Below, one piece after another: positions 5,422 to 11,485 of a DNA stretch of 11,485 nt. Position 1 is the first letter of the stretch; each line of letters starts with the position of its first letter. Under the pieces are notes generated by a model. It made no database searches. It was given only the letters and a program-made list of their open reading frames with translations, and had not been told where the DNA came from. Source of the DNA: Nitrosomaritimum sp049414205 (GTDB taxonomy: Archaea > Thermoproteota > Nitrososphaeria > Nitrososphaerales > Nitrosopumilaceae); the NCBI GenBank assembly GCA_049414205.1, contig JBMSGE010000039.1, positions 1-11,485 on the forward strand. Reading direction: 5' to 3'. The position numbers and the translations under genes are program-made.

Positions 5422-5430
5422 CATATTTAA
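5422..5430 (+). promoter_or_regulatory. TATA box of the sdh operon
   Basis: CATATTTAA is centred 30 nt upstream of the sdhA ATG at 5456, predicting a transcript with almost no leader. It lies 34 bp from the nearest padR palindrome. Confidence 0.6.
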
Positions 5431-5455
5431 CTCGCCTCTAAAGTATTCACTCTAA

Positions 5456-7168
5456 ATGGTTGAAACCATAGAATTTGATTTGATAATTTGTGGTTCTGGA
5501 TTGGCAGGATTACGAGCCGCTGTAGAGGCTGCAAAGAAAAATTCCAAGATAAAAATTGGAATTGTCTCCAAAGTCCAAGTTATGCGGTCTCACTCCGTAT
5601 CTGCAGAAGGCGGAACTGCCGCAGTTCTATTTGAAGATGAAGGAGATACCATAGAGTCTCATATTTATGACACTGTAAAAGGAAGTGACTTCCTTGCTGA
5701 TCAAGATGTTGCACAACGTCTGTGCGAAGAAATGCCACAACAAGTACGTCAACTTGAACACTGGGGAATGCCATGGTCAAGAAGAAAAGATGGAAGAGTA
5801 GATCAAAGAAATTTTGGAGGGTATAGTTTCCCCAGAGCTACGTATGCATCTGATAAAGTTGGATTCTTTGAAATGCAAACATTGTATGACACTTGCCAAA
5901 AATTTGAAAACATTGAATATCTTAACGAATGGTTTGCAACATCAATAATTCATGATGGTAACAAATTCATGGGAATAACTGCCATAGAAATGGCTTCTGG
6001 AAATTTTTATCAAATTAAAGGAAAAGCCTTGATAATTGCAACAGGTGGTGCAGGAAGATTGTATAGCTTTTCAACGTATGCCTTTTCTTCTACTCCTGAT
6101 GGATTGGATATGGCGTATCGAGCTGGAATGGCTCTAAAAGATATGGAGTTTGTACAATTCCATCCTACTGGAATTTTACCTTCTGGCATTTTGATTACGG
6201 AAGGTGCTAGAGGTGAAGGTGGGTATCTTCTAAATAACAAGGGTGAGCGTTTCATGAAAAAATATGCAGCTGGAAAAATGGAATTAGCTCCACGAGATAT
6301 TGTATCTCGTGCAATCATTACAGAAATCAACGAAGGTAATGGATTCAAACATGAAACTGGTGTAGACTGTATGAAACTAGATTTGCGACATTTAGGTGAT
6401 GAAAAAATTAAAGAAAAATTGGGAGGAATCAGAGAAATATCAATCAAGTTTTCTGGCATTGATCCATCTCAAGAAATCTTAGACATCAGACCCGTTTGCC
6501 ACTATATGATGGGAGGAATCCACACTAACATTGACGGTGCAACCGAATTACAGGGCGTATGGGCTGCAGGTGAGGCTGCATGCAACAGTGTTCACGGTTC
6601 AAATAGGCTAGGAGCAAATTCTACCTCTGAATGTATTGTATGGGGAAAAATCACCGGAAACCTTGCAGTAGACTATATTGAAAAAAATTCAAATTCAAAT
6701 CCATGGCCTCATCATTTAGTAACTCTTGAAGAAAAGAGAATCTATGATGGAATCTTTAGAGGAAATGGCGATGCCAATCCCTATGAAATTCGACAAGAAC
6801 TTACTGATACTATGAATGAAAAAGCATACGTATACAGAAATGAGAAAGATCTTGTTGATGGTCTAAAAAAAGTACGTGAACTAAAACAACAAACATGGAA
6901 ACATGTTGATGATAGCGCAAAGGAATACAATACTAATTTTACAAATGTAATGGAACTTGATTCTATGATTAGAACTGCAGAAATTGTTCTAATCGGGGCA
7001 ATTAACAGAAAAGAATCAAGAGGGGCTCACGCAAGAACTGACTATACGAAACGAGATGATGCAAACTTTTTGCATCACACACTTGCCTATTATGATCCAA
7101 ATGAACCTATCATGAAAACACATCCCGTAACAATTACAAATTATCAACCAGTAGAGAGGAAGTACTAG
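5456..7168 (+). CDS. sdhA: Succinate dehydrogenase flavoprotein subunit
   Basis: This is the 570-residue catalytic subunit of succinate dehydrogenase, which oxidises succinate to fumarate with covalently bound FAD at the cytoplasmic face of the membrane. GSGLAG (residues 13-18) is the dinucleotide-binding loop. RSHSVSAEGGTAA (44-56) contains H46, the expected site of FAD attachment. HPTG (236-239) and TEGARGEGG (248-256) line the active site. APRDIVSRAI (278-287) holds catalytic arginines, RPVCHYMMGGI (345-355) contributes H349, and GSNRLGANS (381-389) contributes R384. The length matches the 570-600 residues of the family. The stop codon directly abuts the ATG of sdhC. The operon is complete (A-C-D-B), and both anchors are of the classical type rather than the CCG-domain type seen in Sulfolobus. 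Confidence 0.97.
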   Translation: MVETIEFDLIICGSGLAGLRAAVEAAKKNSKIKIGIVSKVQVMRSHSVSAEGGTAAVLFEDEGDTIESHIYDTVKGSDFLADQDVAQRLCEEMPQQVRQLEHWGMPWSRRKDGRVDQRNFGGYSFPRATYASDKVGFFEMQTLYDTCQKFENIEYLNEWFATSIIHDGNKFMGITAIEMASGNFYQIKGKALIIATGGAGRLYSFSTYAFSSTPDGLDMAYRAGMALKDMEFVQFHPTGILPSGILITEGARGEGGYLLNNKGERFMKKYAAGKMELAPRDIVSRAIITEINEGNGFKHETGVDCMKLDLRHLGDEKIKEKLGGIREISIKFSGIDPSQEILDIRPVCHYMMGGIHTNIDGATELQGVWAAGEAACNSVHGSNRLGANSTSECIVWGKITGNLAVDYIEKNSNSNPWPHHLVTLEEKRIYDGIFRGNGDANPYEIRQELTDTMNEKAYVYRNEKDLVDGLKKVRELKQQTWKHVDDSAKEYNTNFTNVMELDSMIRTAEIVLIGAINRKESRGAHARTDYTKRDDANFLHHTLAYYDPNEPIMKTHPVTITNYQPVERKY

Positions 7169-7603
7169 ATGGAACCAAAAGACGAAAACAAAGAAGGAAT
7201 TGGAGGAATGATAAATCCTCGAAGATATGGTATTGAAAGAGTTGCTTACATACTGATGAGACTTAGCGGTCTTGGATTACTCGCGTATTTTATTGGACAC
7301 ATTTATGAAACAAGCTCTATTCTAAAAGGAGAAGTAGGATGGGCCGAATTTTTAGAATTAACACAAACTAATGAAGGGCATGCTGTTTTGGCTATTGTAA
7401 TTGGAATGTGTGTTTTTCACACAGTAAACGGCATCAGAGTAATGCTTGGACATGGAGGAGTCGGAGTGGGAAAACCAGCAAGACCTGATTATCCATACAT
7501 TCCAGCATCACAAAACTCTAGGCACAAAATGGGGATATATTCTGCAATAGTTTTAGCAGCAGTTGCAATGCTATACGGTCTTGCAGTAATGTATGGTGAA
7601 TAA
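7169..7603 (+). CDS. sdhC: Succinate dehydrogenase cytochrome b subunit (membrane anchor)
   Basis: This 144-residue anchor subunit holds the catalytic part of succinate dehydrogenase in the membrane and passes electrons to quinone. Three membrane helices are visible at about residues 26-48, 69-93 and 121-142. MRLSG (30-34) carries R31 and S33, which correspond to the quinone-site residues of the family. FHTVNGIRVML (83-93) is the SdhC signature, with H84 the likely heme b ligand; H44 is a second candidate. The ATG immediately follows the sdhA stop. A GAGG element (7156-7159) 9 nt upstream can act as an internal ribosome site, consistent with translation within an operon. Confidence 0.93.
   Translation: MEPKDENKEGIGGMINPRRYGIERVAYILMRLSGLGLLAYFIGHIYETSSILKGEVGWAEFLELTQTNEGHAVLAIVIGMCVFHTVNGIRVMLGHGGVGVGKPARPDYPYIPASQNSRHKMGIYSAIVLAAVAMLYGLAVMYGE
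7595..7599 (+). promoter_or_regulatory. Shine-Dalgarno site that fixes the sdhD start
   Basis: GGTGA, complementary to the 3' end of archaeal 16S rRNA, lies within the last codons of sdhC and 5 nt before ATG 7605. It would be partly inside the coding region if ATG 7593 were used. Confidence 0.6.
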
Positions 7604-7604
7604 A

Positions 7605-7949
7605 ATGAGAGAAAGCATTATCATGAAAATTCATTATGGGACTGCTCTTGCAGCAGTGGCACTTGTTGCTGTCCATATTCTAATGCGTTTAACGCAGAGC
7701 TTTGCAGAATCTTTAGAATATGAAAATGTAATTGCAAACTATCAGTTCTTACCATATGCTGGAATGCTAGAGATTATCCTGATATTATTATCAATACACG
7801 GCTTTAACGGCTTAAGAGTAATTCTACTTGAATTAAAACAAGGACGAACTTATGAAAAAGCTGTGTCTTACGGATGTGTCGCAGCTATGATAGGATTAAT
7901 TGCCTATGGTTCGCGAACAATATTTATGGTAAACATGGGGATGGTATAG
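7605..7949 (+). CDS. sdhD: Succinate dehydrogenase membrane anchor subunit
   Basis: The 114-residue second anchor has three predicted membrane helices at about residues 9-28, 49-70 and 86-106. H24 in the first helix and H65 in the IHGFNGLRVILLEL segment (64-77) are candidate heme or quinone residues; the latter resembles the xHxxNGxR signature of SdhC, suggesting the two anchors are distant relatives. The frame is also open to ATG 7593, which would overlap sdhC by 11 bp. ATG 7605 is chosen because GGTGA (7595-7599), a perfect archaeal Shine-Dalgarno core, lies 5 nt before it. Its TAG stop abuts the sdhB ATG. Confidence 0.88.
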   Translation: MRESIIMKIHYGTALAAVALVAVHILMRLTQSFAESLEYENVIANYQFLPYAGMLEIILILLSIHGFNGLRVILLELKQGRTYEKAVSYGCVAAMIGLIAYGSRTIFMVNMGMV

Positions 7950-8699
7950 ATGGCACAAGTTTCTAGTGTAGCTGAAGGAAAAACATCAAAGCCAATCACA
8001 CTTCGTATTGCACGATATAACCCAGAACATGATAGCGAAAAGCAATTCATGGAGTTTAATCTTCAATATGAGAGATGGACTACCGTTTTAGAGGCAATAC
8101 TTGATGTAAAGAAACACTTTGATCATTCCGTTGCAGTTCGATATTCCTGTAGACAAGCAACTTGCGGTTCTTGCGGAATGATAATCAATGGGAAACCTAG
8201 ACTTGCTTGTTTTACTAAAATTAGCGAATTGGATTCTGATGTTGTAACAGTAGAGCCAATGAATAATTTTCCAATAATCCGGGATCTTGCAGTAAAATTT
8301 GAAAGATTGTTTGATACTCATCACAAAATAAAACCATACCTCATTCGAGATGATTCTGAAATTACCTCAAACGAAAAAGAATTTCTACAATCTCCTGAAG
8401 AACTAGAAAACTATATCCAATTTGCAAATTGCATCAAATGTGGATTATGTAACTCAGCATGTCCAACCATGGCAACTGACTCCTCATTTATTGGTCCACA
8501 AGCCTTGGCACAAGCATACAGATACGTTGCAGATAGCAGAGATAAGGGAAAAGATTCCAGACTGAAAATTATTGATGATTCACATGGAATTTGGCGATGT
8601 CACTTTGCAGGCTCTTGTAGTCAGGTATGTCCAAAAGGAGTTGACCCTGCAATGGGAATCCAATTCCTTCGTGGTTATATGTTGGGATTTAGAAGTTAA
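7950..8699 (+). CDS. sdhB: Succinate dehydrogenase iron-sulfur subunit
   Basis: The 249-residue electron-transfer subunit connects the FAD of SdhA to quinone. The N-terminal plant-ferredoxin-like domain binds a [2Fe-2S] cluster through C67, C72, C75 and C87. The C-terminal bacterial-ferredoxin-like domain has C161-x2-C164-x2-C167-x3-C171-P and C217-x5-C223-x3-C227-P. By homology C161, C164, C167 and C227 bind [4Fe-4S], while C171, C217 and C223 bind [3Fe-4S]. This is the ordinary cluster set, without the extra cysteine of Sulfolobus-type enzymes. Its position last in the operon (A-C-D-B) differs from the common C-D-A-B order of bacteria. The stop is 1 nt from the stop of the converging DUF59 gene. 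Confidence 0.97.
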   Translation: MAQVSSVAEGKTSKPITLRIARYNPEHDSEKQFMEFNLQYERWTTVLEAILDVKKHFDHSVAVRYSCRQATCGSCGMIINGKPRLACFTKISELDSDVVTVEPMNNFPIIRDLAVKFERLFDTHHKIKPYLIRDDSEITSNEKEFLQSPEELENYIQFANCIKCGLCNSACPTMATDSSFIGPQALAQAYRYVADSRDKGKDSRLKIIDDSHGIWRCHFAGSCSQVCPKGVDPAMGIQFLRGYMLGFRS

Positions 8700-8715
8700 C
8701 CTAATTTTTTTTAGG
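8700..8715. terminator. T8 terminator with CCTAA/TTAGG dyad
   Basis: A run of eight T (8705-8712) follows the sdhB stop and should end the sdh transcript. CCTAA (8700-8704) and TTAGG (8711-8715) flank six T as a short dyad. On the minus strand the same bases encode the last asparagine and lysines and the TAG stop of the converging gene. Confidence 0.6.
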
Positions 8716-9021
8716 ATTGGGGCTATTGTTTACTTGATTGTTGATTTGTTCAGCCATAAAGTGATTTGAGACGTTTACCTTAACATCATCAATCCCATCG
8801 ACTTTCAAAAGATTATCGTGAATATCCTGACAGATTTTAAATCCAAATACAGCAGGACAAAATGGGCTTGTTAAATGCAAATCAACTTTCACATTACTTT
8901 CATTGATGTCTACTTCATCAATTAATTCCAAATCTGTAATTGTAGTGTTTATTTCGGGATCTACAATCTTTGATAATTCATCGAAGATTTTTACTCGAAG
9001 TTGTTTGATATCTTGACTCAT
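8701..9021 (-). CDS. MIP18/DUF59-family iron-sulfur assembly factor
   Basis: The 106-residue protein belongs to the MIP18 (DUF59) family, whose members (SufT, PaaD, MIP18) help build or deliver iron-sulfur clusters. DPEINTTITDLELI (residues 21-34) and TSPFCPAV (51-58), with the conserved cysteine C55, are the family signatures. The C-terminal IDDVKVNV (77-84) strand is typical, and the asparagine-rich end (95-106) is an extra tail. The frame stays open to 9054, but ATG 9021 is chosen because the TATA box at 9041-9050 would otherwise be inside the gene and lies 25 nt before this ATG. Placement next to sdhB, whose product needs three clusters, fits the role but proves nothing. A SufT-like carrier role is the best guess. 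Confidence 0.85.
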   Translation of the reverse strand: MSQDIKQLRVKIFDELSKIVDPEINTTITDLELIDEVDINESNVKVDLHLTSPFCPAVFGFKICQDIHDNLLKVDGIDDVKVNVSNHFMAEQINNQVNNSPNPKKN

Positions 9022-9040
9022 GTGGGCAAAAGCGTCGATG

Positions 9041-9050
9041 CTATATATAA
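9041..9050. promoter_or_regulatory. Shared palindromic TATA box of DUF59 gene and argH
   Basis: CTATATATAA contains the 8-bp palindrome TATATATA (9042-9049). Its centre is about 25 nt from ATG 9021 on the minus strand and about 25 nt from ATG 9071 on the plus strand. Only 49 bp separate the two start codons and no other TATA-like element is present, so both leaderless genes seem to use it. Confidence 0.65.
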
Positions 9051-9070
9051 CCATTCTAGAACCTTAGGTG

Positions 9071-10531
9071 ATGTATCGTTCACGTCTTGGAAATGATTTG
9101 AGTGATATCACTTTGGAATATGTATCCTCAATAAAAGATGATTCTGAAATTGCTCTGTTTGATATTCTTGGAAGTCAGGCCCATGTTTTGATGCTTCAAG
9201 AAAATAAAATAATTTCCAAAAATGATGCTAAAAAAATCCTTGTTGCCCTAGAATCTCTAAAAAAAGAAAAATTAGATTCCACTTCAGATGCTGAAGATAT
9301 CCATGAACTAATCGAGTCTCTAGTCATAAAAAAAGCTGGAATGGCCAGTGGAGGAAAAATGCATACAGCACGATCTCGAAACGATCAAGTCACTTTGGAC
9401 ATTAGAATGAAAATACGAAATGATATCAACATTTTATGTAATTGCTTATTGGATGCCATAGAAGCTCTTGTTTCCTTGGCAAAAAATCACCAAAAAACCA
9501 TAATGCCATTATACACCCATTTACAACAAGCACAAGCAGGATTATTCTCTCACTATCTTTTAGCTCATGCAGATGCTCTATTTCGAGACTTTGATCGTCT
9601 CTATGATACCTATAAGCATGTTAATGAAAGTCCTTTAGGTGCAGGACCTGTAGGTGGAACAAGCATTCCTATTGATAGACATAGCACAGCTGAGATGCTA
9701 GGGTTTAACGGAATTGTAGAAAACTCTATTGATGCTACAAGTACCCGTGATTTTGTTGCTGAATATGTTGCAACCATTGCAATCCTAATGACAAATCTTA
9801 GTAAGATTGCTGAAGATTTTGTTCTTTGGTCAACTTCTGAATTTTCATTTATTGAACTATCTGATGAATTTACTTCTCCATCAAGTGTAATGCCTCAAAA
9901 AAAGAATCCTGATATTTTAGAATTAACTCGAGGAAAGACCGCAGAAATTATTGGAAATCTTACTGCAATTCTTTCAACGATCAAAGGATTATCAACTGGC
10001 TATGGGAGAGACTTACAACAAATCAAATCATCAATATGGTCTACCTCAAAAACATCCATCAACGCATTATTGATTTTAAAATCTATGCTTCTTACTCTAA
10101 AAGTCAACGATAAACAAATGAAAAAAGCTACCAACTCCAGTTATCTTATTGCCTTAGACATTGCTGAAAAATTGGTACTAAAAGAAATTCCATTTAGAAC
10201 AACTCACAAAATTGCTGGCTCTCTTGTTCAGCAAGCACATAATTCTAAGAAACCTCTGAACAAATTAACCTCTAGGGAAATAAAAAAATCGGTAGAAGGT
10301 ACCAAGGTTAACCCAAATATTGTTTCTGAGATAATAAAAACAACTACCACAGTATCTTCTTTACAAGATAGGGTGTCTTTTGGATCCTCAGGATATGCAG
10401 AACAAAAGAGGATGATAAAGAACCGTATGAAAAAAATCAATGATTTCCGAACAAATACTACAAAACGGGAAAATGAACTATCAAATGCATTGAAAACCTT
10501 AGATGAAAAAATTTCTTATTTGATAAAATAG
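9071..10531 (+). CDS. argH: Argininosuccinate lyase
   Basis: This 486-residue cytoplasmic enzyme splits argininosuccinate into arginine and fumarate, the last step of arginine synthesis. It belongs to the fumarase/aspartase superfamily. Visible signatures are GGKMHTARSRNDQV (residues 94-107), THLQQAQ (149-155, with the conserved H150), and SSVMPQKKNPD (271-281), the flexible catalytic loop with its serine. The C-terminal region is lysine-rich. The length is close to the usual 450-490. GTG 9068 is in frame one codon earlier, but ATG 9071 lies 25 nt from the TATA box and is the better start. No other arg gene is adjacent. The fumarate released is also the product of the neighbouring succinate dehydrogenase, though no operon links them. 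Confidence 0.95.
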   Translation: MYRSRLGNDLSDITLEYVSSIKDDSEIALFDILGSQAHVLMLQENKIISKNDAKKILVALESLKKEKLDSTSDAEDIHELIESLVIKKAGMASGGKMHTARSRNDQVTLDIRMKIRNDINILCNCLLDAIEALVSLAKNHQKTIMPLYTHLQQAQAGLFSHYLLAHADALFRDFDRLYDTYKHVNESPLGAGPVGGTSIPIDRHSTAEMLGFNGIVENSIDATSTRDFVAEYVATIAILMTNLSKIAEDFVLWSTSEFSFIELSDEFTSPSSVMPQKKNPDILELTRGKTAEIIGNLTAILSTIKGLSTGYGRDLQQIKSSIWSTSKTSINALLILKSMLLTLKVNDKQMKKATNSSYLIALDIAEKLVLKEIPFRTTHKIAGSLVQQAHNSKKPLNKLTSREIKKSVEGTKVNPNIVSEIIKTTTTVSSLQDRVSFGSSGYAEQKRMIKNRMKKINDFRTNTTKRENELSNALKTLDEKISYLIK

Positions 10532-10577
10532 GTAGAAAAAACACGATTTTTAATCAATAAAGTGATTCTGAGAAGAG

Positions 10578-10591
10578 ATTTTTCGAAAAAT
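10578..10591. repeat. 14-bp perfect palindrome between argH and tRNA-Lys
   Basis: ATTTTTCGAAAAAT is fully self-complementary and lies between the convergent ends of argH and tRNA-Lys. It may assist termination on both strands. AT-rich palindromes arise easily by chance in this DNA. Confidence 0.4.
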
Positions 10592-10594
10592 AGT

Positions 10595-10600
10595 AAAAAA
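10595..10600 (-). terminator. T6 terminator of tRNA-Lys
   Basis: Six A on the plus strand give T6 on the minus strand, starting 4 nt after the tRNA-Lys discriminator base. Confidence 0.65.
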
Positions 10601-10603
10601 CAG

Positions 10604-10677
10604 CGGGTCTAGAGGGATTCGGACCCTCGACAACCGGATTAAAAGTCCGGTGCGCTACCTGGCTGCGCCATAGACCC
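10604..10677 (-). tRNA. tRNA-Lys (anticodon TTT)
   Basis: A complete 74-nt cloverleaf without an intron. The acceptor stem is GGGTCTA/TAGACCC, the D-stem GCGC/GCGC, and the anticodon stem CCGGA/TCCGG around loop CTTTTAA (anticodon TTT). The T-stem is GAGGG/CCCTC and the discriminator is G; CCA is not encoded. All stems pair perfectly. The oddity is the T-loop TCCGAAT: position 55, nearly always U (pseudouridine), is C (plus-strand G10622). Confidence 0.96.
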
Positions 10678-10698
10678 ACAAAGAATTTTGCTTAGAGT

Positions 10699-10708
10699 GT
10701 ATAATTTA
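10699..10708 (-). promoter_or_regulatory. TATA box of tRNA-Lys
   Basis: TAAATTATAC on the minus strand is centred about 27 nt upstream of the tRNA 5' end, so transcription would start at or next to the mature end. Confidence 0.5.
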
Positions 10709-10739
10709 GTCTTTTACAAAATTTTTCACAGTTGCAGAA

Positions 10740-10749
10740 ACTTTTAATC
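10740..10749 (+). promoter_or_regulatory. TATA-like element of tRNA-Asp
   Basis: ACTTTTAATC lies about 30 nt before the tRNA-Asp 5' end, which would leave a leader of only a few nucleotides. Confidence 0.4.
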
Positions 10750-10774
10750 TAGGATTTTGTTGAAAAAAAATTGT

Positions 10775-10852
10775 GCCCTTGTAGTATAGCCCGGTCTAGA
10801 ATTCGGCCCTGTCACGGCTGAGACGCGTGTTCAAATCCCGCCGAGGGCGCCA
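10775..10852 (+). tRNA. tRNA-Asp (anticodon GTC), weakly paired arms, CCA encoded
   Basis: Acceptor stem GCCCTTG (10775-10781) pairs with CGAGGGC (10842-10848) with one G-U pair. The anticodon stem is CGGCC/GGCTG around loop CTGTCAC (anticodon GTC, 10811-10813). The discriminator is G10849, as in aspartate tRNAs, followed by an encoded CCA (10850-10852), unlike the other two tRNAs here. The D-stem is poor: two wobble pairs, one U-A pair and an A-A mismatch (10786/10800). The T-stem GCGTG/CCCGC has a U-C mismatch (10828/10838). The CCA directly touches the stop of the converging phosphatase gene. It could be the working gene or a decaying copy. Confidence 0.88.
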
Positions 10853-11485
10853 TCATTTCTTTATTTCTGAAAATATATCATCCAAAATTTGTTGATTAGC
10901 TGCTGCGATAAAAGAAACTCGGGTTTCATAGCTAAGATCAGCATCTAAAGAATCAAAATTTTCGTCCAAAAGAATACCTCCGGCCTCTTTTACAATAAGA
11001 TATCCTGCTGCAATGTCTTGAATCCTTATTTTTTTTCTTAAATCAATGAAAATATCCATCAATCCCCTTGCAAACATTGCCATTTCAAGTGCATTGGCAC
11101 CAAAATGTCTAGTGTGGTTATGCTGTTCAAATATTGGATGTAATTTTTTCATTAATTCAGGTGAAGCTCCTGATGTGTTAATTCCAACAATCTTGTAAAT
11201 TGGCTCTTTGTTATGGACTTGAATTTTGGTCTCATCCAAAAAGGCTCCTTTATCCTTAGAAGCCCAATACATTTCTCCTGAAGATAAATTTGTAATAACT
11301 CCATCAGTTATGGAGCTTAATTTATCGTGTGTAGCAAAAGCAAGTGAACTACAAAAAAAAGGAACTCCTCTTACAGAATTAGCAGAACCATCAATTGCAT
11401 CCATTATGACAAACCCTTTTGGATTTTCTGATAATTCTACTCTTCCACATTCTTCTCCCAAAACTACACACGGAAAATTAATCTC
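10853..11485 (-). CDS. Inositol monophosphatase/FBPase-family phosphatase (5' end outside window)
   Basis: This is a Mg2+-dependent sugar phosphatase of the inositol monophosphatase superfamily; archaeal members often act on both inositol-1-phosphate and fructose-1,6-bisphosphate. The 210 visible residues are the C-terminal three quarters or more of a protein usually 250-270 long; the start lies past 11485. GEE (10-12 of the visible part) supplies a metal-binding glutamate. MDAIDGSANSVRG (28-40) is the D-x-I-D-G-T/S motif. YWASKDKGAF (73-82) and RHFGANALEMA (126-136) follow, and IQDIAAGYLIVKEAGG (155-170) carries the last metal aspartate D157. The motif reads DGSANS where DGTxNF is usual. The frame is open to the window edge, so the TTG near 11461 is not taken as the start. 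The stop directly abuts the CCA of tRNA-Asp. The exact substrate is undetermined. Confidence 0.9.
   Translation of the reverse strand, partial: EINFPCVVLGEECGRVELSENPKGFVIMDAIDGSANSVRGVPFFCSSLAFATHDKLSSITDGVITNLSSGEMYWASKDKGAFLDETKIQVHNKEPIYKIVGINTSGASPELMKKLHPIFEQHNHTRHFGANALEMAMFARGLMDIFIDLRKKIRIQDIAAGYLIVKEAGGILLDENFDSLDADLSYETRVSFIAAANQQILDDIFSEIKK

Noticed and set aside
6010..6459. 149-codon minus-strand ORF within sdhA
   Set aside because: Antisense to a strongly conserved part of sdhA; no recognisable domain or promoter.
8088..8324. 78-codon minus-strand ORF within sdhB
   Set aside because: Antisense to the [2Fe-2S] region of sdhB and without family features.
8572..8769. 65-codon plus-strand ORF over the end of sdhB
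   Set aside because: It is a different frame across the conserved last cysteines of sdhB and the start of the gap; nothing supports translation.

Overview
The window is AT-rich, gene-dense DNA that looks like an ammonia-oxidising archaeon of the Nitrososphaerota (Thaumarchaeota), probably of the Nitrosopumilus type. The signs are an Alba chromatin protein, archaeal TATA boxes about 25-30 nt in front of start codons with little or no leader, poly-T terminators, two of three tRNA genes without an encoded CCA, and a small C2HC zinc-finger gene of a kind common in archaea. The lineage is inferred from these traits and from the protein style; no search was run.

Layout. Positions 1-2463 hold three leftward genes: the 3'-truncated branched-chain aminotransferase ilvE (1-827), a divergent nucleotidylyltransferase with a TTG start (858-1460), and a ferredoxin-NADP+ reductase-like flavoprotein (1584-2429). 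Next is tRNA-Ala(GGC) (2554-2627), whose 3' end is overlapped antisense by a HEAT-repeat gene (2609-3163). Alba (3281-3568) runs rightward and converges on a PEP mutase/isocitrate lyase-family gene (3596-4462). The 394-bp gap after it holds a leaderless 34-residue C2HC zinc-finger gene (4581-4685) and two inverted repeats.

A PadR-type repressor (4857-5366) is divergent from a complete four-gene succinate dehydrogenase operon, sdhA-sdhC-sdhD-sdhB (5456-8699). Two tandem 12-bp palindromes lie between the padR TATA box and its start codon, a typical place for autorepression. A MIP18/DUF59 iron-sulfur assembly-type gene (8701-9021) converges on sdhB with a 1-bp gap and is divergent from argH (9071-10531). 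These two genes appear to share one palindromic TATA box, with each start codon about 25 nt away. The right end holds tRNA-Lys(TTT) on the minus strand, tRNA-Asp(GTC) on the plus strand, and an inositol monophosphatase-family gene cut by the window edge.

How the genes fit together. Succinate dehydrogenase links the central carbon cycle to the quinone pool, and its three iron-sulfur clusters make the adjacent DUF59 factor a plausible partner. IlvE and ArgH serve amino-acid synthesis. The PadR regulator may act on itself and possibly on sdh. No mobile element, CRISPR array or recognisable defence system is visible. The less ordinary content is the overlooked zinc-finger microprotein, the compact promoter architecture and the non-standard tRNA positions.
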